A stretch of 64,000 nt of DNA, from positions 29,339,110-29,403,109 of the forward strand of contig NC_049983.1 of NCBI RefSeq assembly GCF_000003815.2. The letters run 5' to 3'. Shown piece by piece: positions 10,215 through 22,200 of the stretch. Under the pieces are notes generated by a model, which was not told the origin of the DNA, did not search any database, and worked only from the letters and a program-made list of their open reading frames with translations. The first letter of the stretch is position 1. Each line of letters starts with the position of its first letter. Source of the DNA: Branchiostoma floridae (lineage: Eukaryota; Chordata; Leptocardii; Amphioxiformes; Branchiostomatidae). The position numbers and the translations under genes are program-made.

Positions 10215-13200
10215 ATGGCGGCTTCCATGTCAGACGGTAAGTTCTGACCAAAGTTTTATATCTGCTGAATTTTCAGCTCCGTTCCCTCAGAAGTGAACAC
10301 CAAATGTACCGAAATGTGTGTTAGTCTCATATGTGAAACCGGGACCTTTATTCGGCGCCGACTAATTGCGCAATGTGTACTGTTGTCGCACCTACATTTA
10401 TGGGGGAGGGGGGCGATCGTGGGTCTTAGTCTTTGTTGACAGTTTTCAACTTTTTGTACACGTTATTTGCCCGGCTTGCCAGTAAAAGAGAGGGGGCATT
10501 GGGCCAATCCAAAAATTTTGTTTATTCGACGTCCCTATTATTATAATAGGAACGTCGAATAAACACCAATTCCCATACCTCTTCAGACCTTGCAGTCCTG
10601 AGTCGAACCCTTAATCATTATTTTGATAGATTTATTAGGACTCAATGTAACGTTAATACTGATGTCTTTTGTATAATCTGACCCTTACCTCCCTCGTGAC
10701 CTCAGTAAAAAGCGGACTGCTGGCCGATTTGAGCTTCTCATGAATAAGTAAAGGTTCAAACAAGGTCGCATAACACAGTATTTATGGGCGACCCCCGTGG
10801 ACAAAAGTAGAACGGGAACAAAATAGGGCGTCGCAGTTCTTGAAAAGCCATAGAAATTTTTCTGTGCACGTCAGCGAGTCGGAAACTGTGGTGGATATTA
10901 GAGGAATATGTAGGTCTTGAGGCTTGTATGAGTTGGGTTACGATGTTTGTTTGGCTGGGTAGAATTTCGCGCATGAATCCGGTTCCCGCTACTTCAGTGT
11001 GTCGGCTGCAGTATGGTGACCTCCGCTGGGGGTCATTTCAAAGTGTTCTTTCTGGGAAAACGAGCAGACAAACTTTTCTCATTTTCACATATTTTGTAGA
11101 TTCTACCCTGAACTCCAACATATTGAATTCTTGTTTTAATTACTTTTGCACCCTGTTAATTGGTATATTTTTTGAGTCGTCGAACCACCTCACTTTGGGG
11201 TCCTTAAAGGGGCATTCCACTCCAGAAGGGAGTCTTGTTTTCCAATAGATAATGTGTCAATGAATACATACATGTAATCAGCCGAATTTTGTGGAATTCA
11301 CCTTGAAATGAATTACGTGATGTGTGTTTTATAAAACAATAATGACACTCACTAAACCCATACAGACCCTACCCATGCATTCCCTATACGCATAGACACT
11401 TTGTTTATCGTACATATTTTCGGGATAAATGAGGTACGCTAAGCACACCAAGAAGGCAAATTGCTCATAAGATAGCAAAGAATACAAGAACAAGACGAGA
11501 TTTCTTAGCGAAGCTGAAATTAGTTTTGTAACCTTACCTAAAAGTTTTGCATTGTATTCAGCCATAGGATTCAATTAGAGGGTACTTTGGGAGTTTGTGG
11601 CAGTTGCTCCACATGCCTCAAAAAGCATGCTTTTGATCTGAGGCATGTGGAGCAACTGGGTACTTTATCGTATAATGTCAAGTAGTAATGCAGTTATCGC
11701 TTCCTAGAATTAATATCTATCGAAAAATAACACTCCCGTGTAGACTGGAATGCCCCTTTAACCTGGTATATAAATCCCCATAGGTGAAAAACTGTGTTCT
11801 GCTACCACACATGTACTTCGCACACCCCTCTGACCATCTGTTAAAAGGCTGCCCCCCTGTCCTAGAGTCCTAGACTTGGGCTAGAGTACATCTAGTACAA
11901 CTACATCAGAATACCCCCAAATGGCCCTGCATGGAGCATCGTAAGGGGGGGGGGTGAGGTCCCGGCGGGCAGGCCGCCTGCCAGGCGCGGAAGCACTCAA
12001 CGTTGGGAGCACTTACAACCGTGCCAGGCAGGGCATTCCACCCAGGGATCGTACGTGGAAAAAAAGGGGTCTTGTAGTTGTATATGTCGGTATATGGCAA
12101 AGATGGGCTGGTATTCCTGAGTAATTTATGCATGGGTAGTTATGTAGCCATAAGACCCACTCTCTTTCAACCAATGCTTCCATTTTGTTTTCATCATTTT
12201 TATTTCATTGTTTTCTTTTGTTGACATCGGCATCAAATCATAATAACGCTTAGACCTACATTGAAGTTGCAGCTTGGCACTAACGGTAGAGCTGTATACT
12301 TAATAGTAATAATACAGCAAATTGAAGATATCAAATTATCAGTAAGGATGGCTAAATGAGGCATCTCAGCTGTTTGTTATTTCTGGATTCACTTGCTGTT
12401 TTCACATGGTGGAATTTCAACTATTTTGGTTCGCTGATCCCATTTAGTTTTTGTTGTTGCTGATTTGGAAGTTGTTTGGTCGGACCTTCATGGAGGCGTG
12501 TTTGAGGGAGTAGTGGAAGTTTTTCCACTCGCTCCAGACGACGCCCTGTGCGTACGGACACGAGAAGCCGCAGTCCCGCAGGTAGCGCCCGTTCAGGTAC
12601 GACTGGCCGCAGTTATGGAACCACCAGCCGCCCTGCCCGCCGTACCCGGCAGCGCACGATATCCCGGAGTAACCGTCGTTGTCCCGGTCCAGCGTCGAGA
12701 ACGGCGCTCCGTTGTTGGGGTCGCTCCCGGTCATGGCGTCGCCTGCGGTGCCGGAGTAGCCGTAGATCTCCAGTCTGTACTTGTGCCTCTCGTCAGACAG
12801 CCTAGAACAGGCAGAATGTAGTGCCGTTAAACAACTCAGGCAAAGTTACTTACATGTACTAGTAATGTACACTAATCTCCAACAAGAGCGGCTGTGGTCC
12901 CAAAGAGCACAGTAACTAGATCTGCAGCCTGTAGTTGTTCATTTCGTCTGACAGCCTAGAATGGGGAGACAGTTACAATATGATACCAATACTACTAGAG
13001 ATTTAGAGCTATACTCTGCGTACGCAGTGTTCTCACCTGAAGGTGTTATACGCAGTGTTCTCACCTGAAGGTGTTATACTCTGCATACGCAGTGTTCTCA
13101 CCTGAAGGTGTTATACTCTGGGTACGCAGTGTTGCGTACACCGTGTTCTCACCTGAAGGTGTTGTACTCTGCGTACGCAGTGTTGCGTATGCTGTGTTCT

Positions 13201-16200
13201 CACCTGAAGGTGTTATACTCTGGGTACGCCGTGTTCTCACCTGAAGGTGTTATACTCTGCGTACGCAGTGTTCTCACCTGAAGGTGTTATACTCTGCGTA
13301 CGCAGTGTTCTCACCTGAAGGTGTTATACTCTGCGTACGCAGTGTTCTCACCTGAAGGTGTTATACTCTGGGTACGCAGTGTTCTCACCTGAAGGTGTTA
13401 TACTCTGCGTACGCAGTGTTCTCACCTGAAGGTGTTATACTCTGCGTACGCAGTGTTGCGTATGCCGTGTTCTCACCTGAAGGTGTTATACTCTGCGTAC
13501 GCAGTGTTGCGTATGCCGTGTTCTCACCTGAAGGTGTTATACTCTGGGTACGCCGTGTTCTCACCTGAAGGTGTTATACTCTGCGTACGCAGTGTTGCGT
13601 ATGCCGAGTTCTCACCTGAAGGTGTTATACGCAGTGTTCTCACCTGAAGGTGTTGTACGCAGTGTTCTCACCTGAAGGTGTTATACTCCACATACGCAGT
13701 GTTCTCACCTGAAGGTGTTATACTCCGTGTACGCAGTGTTCTCACCTGAAGGTGTTATACGCAGTGTTCTCACCTGAAGGTGTTATACTCCGTGTACGCA
13801 GTGTTCTCACCTGAAGGTGTTATACGCAGTGTTCTCACCTGAAGGTGTTATACTCCGCGTATGCAGTGTTCCCCTCCCAGTCGGTGAGATCGACCCGTAG
13901 CCGGGCGTCGCCGCGGGCCGTCAGCTGGTGGATTTTGTCGTTCCCCAACCAGAACTCCCCCTCTACGGTCCCGAATCCCCACTTGTACTGGTCCCACGTC
14001 CGGTTAAACAGCACCGAACCGTCCACACGCCTCTGGATAACTGACCAGCCACCGCCTGCACCAGGAACAATCATTAACCAGTGAACTAACCAGGTTAACT
14101 AACCAGCTAACTAACCCCCACTTGTACTGGTCCCATGTCCGGTTAAACAGCACCGAACCGTCCACACGCCTCTGGATAACGGACCAGCCACCGCCTGCGC
14201 CAGATACATCATTAACTAGTTAACTAACCAGTTTAACTAACCAGCTAACTAACCCCCACTTGTACTGGTCCCATGTCCGGTTAAACAGCACCGAACCGTC
14301 CACACGCCTCTGGATAACTAACCAGCCACCGCCTGCACCAGGAACAATCATTAACTAGTTAACTAACCAGGTTAACTAACCAGCTAACTAACCAGGTTAA
14401 CTAACCAGGTTAACTAACCAGCTAACTAACCCACACTTGTACTGGTCCCACATCCGATTAAACAGTACACAACCGTCCACGTGCCTCTGGATAACCGACC
14501 AGCCACCGCCTGCGCCAGATACATCATTAACTAGTTCACTAACCAGGTTACTAACTAACCAGATTAACTAACTAATCAGGTCAACTTTAGCAGGGGAGAT
14601 CCAGAGCACCCAGAGAAAGGGTTCACTCACACTGGGGAGATCCACAAAGTCAACAGTAAAGCTGGCAGGCTGACAGGTGAACATGACGCTTGTGTGGTAA
14701 CCATGGTAATACAGCTGTTACTATGGTAACGCACCTGCAGTCTCCATGTCGCACCAGATGCGGAACTGCACGCCTGTCTGCGGGCTGATGGTGAACACTC
14801 CGCTTGTCCGGTAACCACGGAGATACAGCTGGGAACAGTCCTCCGCAGGTGCTTCTGTCACAGATGGAACATGTCAGAATCAAGTAACCATGGTGACACA
14901 GACATTACTATGGTAACCACGGCGATACAGCTGGGAACAGTCCTCCGCAGGTGCTTCTGTCATGGTCAGATGGAACATGTCAGAATCAAGTAACCATGGT
15001 GACACAGACATTACTATGGTAACCACGGAGATACAGCTGGGAACAGTCCTCGGCAGGTGCTTCTGTCACAGATGGAACATGTCAGAATCAAGTAACCATG
15101 GTGACACAGATGGTAACCACGGAGATACAGCTGGGAACAGTCCTCGGCAGGTGTTTCTGTCACGGTCAGATGGAACATGTCAGAACTAAATACTCTGTAG
15201 TTCTTAACTTAACATATCACACACACACCCCCACACACACACACACCTTCAGTGGGATGTACATTGTAGTGGCTACAGGTAGGAGCAGGACGTTCTGTGG
15301 GTATAATATATACGGTATTATATATGGGAGAACCACGTACGTATGTGAGACTGTCTTACCTGGTGTCTTGTCCCTGTGGGGAGTGTTGGGAAGACGTGTG
15401 GGTGTGTCTTGACTGGTAAGACTGTCTTACCTGGTGTCTTGTCCCTGTGGGGAGTGTTGGGAAGACGTGCGGGCGTGTCTTGGCTGGTAAGACTCTTACC
15501 TGGTGTCTTGTCCCAGTGGGGAGTGTTGGGAAGACGTGTGGGTGTGTCTTGACTGGTAAGACTGTCTTACCTGGTGTCTTGTCCCTGTGGGGAGTGTTGG
15601 GAAGACGTGTGGGCGTGTCTTGGCTGGTAAGACTCTTACCTGGTGTCTTGTCCCAGTGGGGAGTGTTGGGAAGACGTGTGGGCGTGTCTTGGCTGGTAAG
15701 ACTCTTACCTGGTGTCTTGTCCCAGTGGGGAGTGTTGGGAAGACGTGTGGGTGTGTCTTGGCTGGTAAGACTGTCTTACCTGGTGTCTTGTCCCTGTGGG
15801 GAGTGTTGGGAAGACGTGTGGGTGTGTCTTGGCTGGTAAGACTGTCTTACCTGGTGTCTTGTCCCTGTGGGGAGTGTTGGGAAGACGTGTGGGTGTGTCT
15901 TGGCTGGTAAGACTCTTACCTGGTGTCTTGTCCCTGTGGGGGGTGTTGGGAAGACGTGTGGGTGTGTCTTGCACACCTGGCGCCTCCTTAGTCTGGTCCT
16001 GATGCTGCTGGGAGGAGGAGAGCTGGGCATGCAGACTGAGGAGGAGCTGAGCAGGAGGACAGGACAGGTTATTCTCACTGTTACACTTTGTGTGCAGAAA
16101 TGTATGTCAGTGTGTCTATACTGTAGGTCTGTGCCACTACCCCACTCCCCAGGCATCTCACCATGGTTAGGTATTATAGTAAGTAAGAAGTACATGTGTG

Positions 16201-19200
16201 TGTTTATGGTGTGTGTATGTGGTGTGTGTATGTGGTGTGTGTATGTGGTGTGTGTATGTGTGTATGTGGTGCGTGTATGTGGTTAGTGTATGTGGTGTGT
16301 GTATGTGTTAGCGGGACGGTGAGGTGTAACACAGAAAAGTGCAGAAACCTCCTCCATCCTCAGGAGAGAGTCCTGGATCCCGTCCAGCTTCCCGTCAGTT
16401 TTCTCTGACAGCTTCGTCACCTCTCCCATCAGCTGCTGCCTCACCCTCTCCTCACACAGGCAGGGGCTGAGCTGGACGTGCAATAACATGTAAAACATCT
16501 TGCATTCTTGGTTAAGCTTCATTCAAAAGCTATGTTTTGTTTTTTTGTACTTAATCTGACCGCAATGACCGTCCAATGACCCTATGAGTTTGTGATCTTG
16601 AGTTGTTTTTGTTATTAAGTATGAGTTGTTATTCTTTTGAGTTTTCCTAAGTTGCTTGTATGATTTACAAACCCGAATTGGATTATTGCTTTGTTATGTT
16701 CAATCCTATGTTTGTAGTTATCTTTTGTACTTTGAGTTATTATTATTGTTATAGGGCTCCCTTGGAAATCAGTTACTACGTTAACTGAAGGGACTACCCT
16801 AAAGATCAATAAATAAATAAAAACTTGGCATGAAGTGCAGACAATCGCTTGTACACTGCACTGCAGTCCTCAAATTAAATGGGTGAGTGACGCAGCTGCA
16901 ATCAAATACACAGCTAATGGACAAAATGAAGCCTCTCAAAGCCTGTCACAGGGCCAATTCCCATTGTCGCGAAAATCGCGAAAACACTCTTCCATGAGTT
17001 AGAAAGACTGAACCGAGACCTTGAAAAACGGGTTTTTAATGAGATTATCGTATGCTAAAGAGCGCCTACACACTTCGTCAACAATAGCAAAACAAACAGT
17101 GTGTGGCTTTTACGGCCGTTGACGGCGGCCCCAAGCTGCCTGTAGCTTCAACTTGGCTTTTGTGCGTCAAGGTTGACGGATTGGTTTAAAAAATTTTCCG
17201 TCACACGCAGCAAATTTCCGTCAATTGACGGAAAAACGGACGCTGGCTAGAGCCCTGGCCTGTCAAATACACAGCCGATCTACATTTGTAGTTTACGAGG
17301 CAGGGCCTCTACGGTCCTCTACCCATGGAGAAGGCTTCATTCTACATGTAGCTCAGGAGGCTGGTGTAGCATAACATGCGACTGGACCAGATACACACCT
17401 GGGAACTGGCAGGAGTGCCGGTAGCAGGCGGCTCCAGGACCTGACCGGCTGTGCGCGCCAGCTGCGCCGCACACAGGGCGGCCACGAAGGCAGAAACCTG
17501 CAGGAGAAAGGCTGAACCCATCTTTAACCACAGTCAGGAGGGAAAATATCCGGACCGACTGGCAAAGCTCAAGCTGAAGAGAGCTCCTGCACAGTGCAGG
17601 CTGCCTGTGCCAGATAAACGCAGTTGTGCCAGATAACACAGTTTCTGCAGCAGTTGATAAACACACTTTGATGGCTGGATGCCAGCAGCAACTGTTTACA
17701 GTAGGAGTAACAGACCACTAGCTGTTCTGTTTTATATCAGGACTGTCAGGACACTGCATAGCCACAGTATAAGAAACTTAAACCCTTGCTTTTGCAGTGA
17801 TTGTATAATTGTACAGTGTGAGAAGACTTTGATGCAACTGATTGATGCCATGTTTATTATGCAGATGACATCATCCGCAAGCGGCTGATGATGATGTTAT
17901 CTGCATATGTTGTGGATGGACGTCCCTTTAAGTTAACTGATTTGCCATGTGTTTTCTGCAGATGACATCATCCGCAAGCGGCTGCTGATTGACGGGGACG
18001 GCATCGGGGACGACAAGCGCATCAGCACGCTGATGAAAACCTTCATGAAGTGGTGCAACGCGCCGGGGTCAGACGAGGAGAGGTAACCTTAACCTCTGAC
18101 CCTTAACCTTAATCCCTGACCCTTAACCTTAATCCCTGACCCTTAACCTTATCCTTAATGGCAATTTTTACATGATGTAGTTTTATTTCAAGTGTACTCA
18201 CGGTGAAGTAAGTTCATGTAATGAGAGAAACTCAGTAGACAGGCTTTTGACCTGTTCAGTGGGGCCACCTATCAGCGCATGCCGGTACTGCTGTGCTTTC
18301 AAATCACTTCACTTTTTTTTCCTTCTTACATATTAGTGCACCCAGCCCTGCAATGCTTCATTTCACATGAATTTTTACTTTTCTCCTCTCTGTGCAGCGG
18401 CGCCACCTATCAGCGCATACCGGTACTACTGTGCTTTTAAATCATTTCCCTGTTCCCTCCCTGTGCAGCGGCACCACCTACCAGCACATGTCGGTACTGC
18501 AGTAACTGTGCTTTTAAATCATTTCCCCCGTTCCCTCTCTGTGCAGCAGCGCCACCTATCAGCGCATGCTGGCACAGCTGGCCCAGTGTGAACACGCCAT
18601 GGAGAAAACGCAGCTCATTCATGGCATGAACACCCACGAAATCAACAACTACGAACAACTCTACACTGATATAGGTAAGTTACGAGCAACTCTACACCGA
18701 CATAGGTAAGTCTTAACTATATACAACTCTACACTGACATAGGTAAGTCTTAACTATGAACAACTCTACACCGACATAGGTAAGTCTTAAGGTCCGAGAA
18801 AACCCTTGCTGAGGACTTTTGGGGTCTTCAAAAAGTACATGTTGCATTAAAGTATGGACTATAAGTTTTTGTCATAAAGTGTCTTATTGCAAGCTGGTAA
18901 TTTATGCAGATTTTTATGACGTCATGATGACGTCATCAATTATTATAGGGTCATGCCCATTTTCAGAAAAAATGAACCCACAGGCTGGGGATTGGAAAAA
19001 AGTCAATGGAATCTCTGGTATAATGTCCATAATAGTGATGGCAAGCCATACAAATTCGTTTTTTATCATATTTACAAGTACTGATTTTTAACAAATTTTT
19101 TTGTATGAATTTTTATTGCCCCCGATGCCCCCAGCCCTGGGGGACTCAAATAGCACCGTTTCGTTTCGGCCGAATTTGAAGCTTTAGTTTAGGGGGTTAT

Positions 19201-22200
19201 CTCCACAAATTGACCGTTTTCCCCATATTCCATGAGTAATTTTACCATGGGTTCACTCTAAAAATCATATATCTATTGTAGTTGTAACGTATTTGCCCTT
19301 CAGGGGCCGTAAAAGAGCCAAAATCGCCGGGTTTTGGTCTGCATTCCCCGCTTACTTCCGGTAAAATGCGGGGTCATCGACCTTTCAACACGCAGTATTC
19401 AACAGAAATAGCGCGATTTGCAAATCCAAGCCGGGCATGAGTCCGCAAAACCTGCCAGCCTGAAACAAACAACAACACGCGATGACGTCACAGCCACGCC
19501 AGCCCAGCCAAGATGGCGGACTCGGTGACGGGCGAAACGAGCCGTGCGCTTCATGGCGATTTTTGGGCCGGAAAACGGCCGTAAACAGGGATATATCCTA
19601 CTAAGTATTGTAGGAGAAGTCTTTAGGATTATTCTGATGCCTTTCTGGAGACACTCTACCCGCTTTTTCTGGAGTAACGGACTTGTTTCTGATGCCGGAC
19701 CCTCGCGTCCCTATGTTCTGCCATGCCGCGCCTAGCCCAGGACTGGACGCTATTGTCAAATAGCGTCCAGGTTCCACTCGTTCAACGGATCCAACATGTG
19801 TTCACTGGGCCTTTATTCTTGCCCGTAGCGCCGGATTCTTGAACTCCCTAGATTCCCAACGCACTTACCTGCCTTGACGGGCGAAAAAACAACTGCAGAA
19901 GCCCCGAGATAATCCACACCAGGGCTTCAAAGACAAAGCTCCATTCATAAAAGCCACTGGCCAGCCATTTTTGTCATTATTAATGCGAGAATTTGACCCG
20001 ATGTGACCCCCACGTCAACTTTGGAAAAATGATAGCAGCTCATTCGTCCCGTGGTTTCTTCAGTTTAGTGTCCTTGAAACTTTGAATTAAACTGAAGAAA
20101 CCACAGGGGACGAACACTACCAGCTCAGAAATGAGACATTCGGCCAAAATAAGACAATTTTAATCTGACGGATTAAGGATTTGAGACATTTTCAAAATGT
20201 CTCAGTTTTGACTGGCCCCCTGGTCGGAAAAAATGCGACATTTGGAGCAGAAAGTTGCACATGTACGCTGCCGGGAAATTGTCTCACTTTGGATGCCCCC
20301 CTGGCCGGGAGAAACGCGACATTTCGAGCAGAAACTGAAACATGTGCGCTGCCGGGAGAATGTCTCATTTTCAATTGCCCCACCCGTGGCGTTAATTGAC
20401 ACCGCCCGCACTTCTTTCCAACTTGTTTCGGATCACGCCCACCACAGTGCTGTTTCGCCGTGATCTGCTAGCCAGGAGAGCATGTGGAAAAGCGCAAACG
20501 GCCTGCGAGCGCGCGGGAATCGCTGCGGGGCCGGGCCGCGGCCGTTCGAGCGCGGCTGGACGGGACGGGGAGAGGACGGACCGGCAAAGCCCGGCGCAGC
20601 GCGGCCGTGTTGTGAGAAAGCGGTCAAAGCAAGGAGGCTAACCTCCTTGGTCAAAGGTAACCGGATTGCGTTGGAACAGAGTCAGATTCAGCCAAATATG
20701 GTAACCCCTAACACGGCTATATACACGTGCCGTCTCCAATCGACTGTGACTTCCTACTGTGTTTTGTAATTAGCGCTACCACGAAAGTCTTACCAAGGAA
20801 CTCCTTGGCCTTACCGGGAAAGTCTGTAGCTACGGTTCTTGCGAGTATAATAAATACAAATAATGTACCTAGTATTATTTACAGAGGTCGCTGTACTTGC
20901 TTGCGTTCATAAAGATTCTTGTTGTTTAAACAAGCTTAGCGATGATCTGCCTGTGCGTGGTAAACATGCGTGGATCATGGAGTTAATATGTAAGCTATTA
21001 ACTCCTCCGAGTTTATAAACTATAAAAGTATAAACTCTTCCCTCCGAGCATGGCCGTGCAACACGATCGAGGCGGAGATCGACAAGCCTGTACGCTGTGC
21101 GGTACCATGCAAAGATCGATTAGTTCATCCATGTAAACTACAGACTCTTTGCAGTCTTTGCATAGTTCCCAACGTAGCCGTGAAACACGAAGCAGCGCTA
21201 ACCGGCTCTGCAAGCCACCGCCAGCAGCGCGGCTCGCGCGCCGCCGACTCGAGCCATATGCTGATCACACTTGTAAACATCCCGCTGCATCTCGCGGCAA
21301 ACCGAGTCAAAGGTCATTTGATACCAAGAAGGCACCATTCTAGCCGCCGGGGGGGGGGGGTGCTACCTCATAATTTGCAACTGTGATGGAAAATGCTGCC
21401 CAAAAAATTTCGCAAGAGAACATATATATTACACAAGGATTGCGCGAACGTTAGTTATACTGCAGCCCTTTCACTAATGTTGTGCCGATTCCACGGAAGC
21501 CCGTAACACTGTCTTTTCAAACCGCACTTCCCCGCATACATCATGGTATTGCCTGGCGTTTTCAACCACACCTCGTAGCCCCTTTCTACCTCCTGACCAA
21601 AAACACGGACCTAGTATAAGCCCTGAAAATCCCTGAATAGTAGCTATAGGACAAAGTGTGATTTCGAGTACCCTTCATTCAGCGTGAGAACTCCGTGCAA
21701 CAAGTTCGCATCATTCAGACTACATTCAAGTTTCCCACGCAGCGTCCGCGGCGCGCCGCCTTGATCATGTGTCGGACTGGCGGCAAAAAGGACCATAAAT
21801 CAAATTTGACAGGACCGCTTCGCAGACCTGTTTGTCGATCTCTCGTGTTGTGGATATAATAATAATAATATCGGGTGTATTTTGCAGCCAGTAGGTACCC
21901 AAAGTGGGGGGTAATGAGGCTGTCTAACGTGGTCGAGGCACCTACTCGAGCACACATGAACTAGTAAAGTTACTTCTTCTTGTTCTAGTTGAAGAACTAG
22001 AACTTCTTGTACATGCTAAAAATAAAATGAACGTTCATAAGAGAAGTGGTACGACTTAATCTTTGTCAAATTAGAATTAACAACAGTTCATCTACCTTCA
22101 TGAGGGAAACGTAGTCGATTAATAACAATTAAAGGAACTGTTTTACGCAGGACTACGGACCACAGTTGTTGTTGTTTTTCCTTTAGAAGAAAAAAATAAT

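Noticed and set aside
12465-12821. 118-residue plus-strand open frame
   Set aside because: Antisense shadow of fibrinogen-gene exon 6 in GC-rich coding sequence.
13010-13860. CRISPR-like array
   Set aside because: Units are contiguous tandem repeats of an exon-donor edge with variable length, in a eukaryotic intron; no unique spacers of constant size and no cas genes.
20181-20769. Several frames in the left inner arm (and their partners at 55613-56262)
   Set aside because: Overlapping frames on both strands of a duplicated noncoding arm, with frame disruptions between the two copies.
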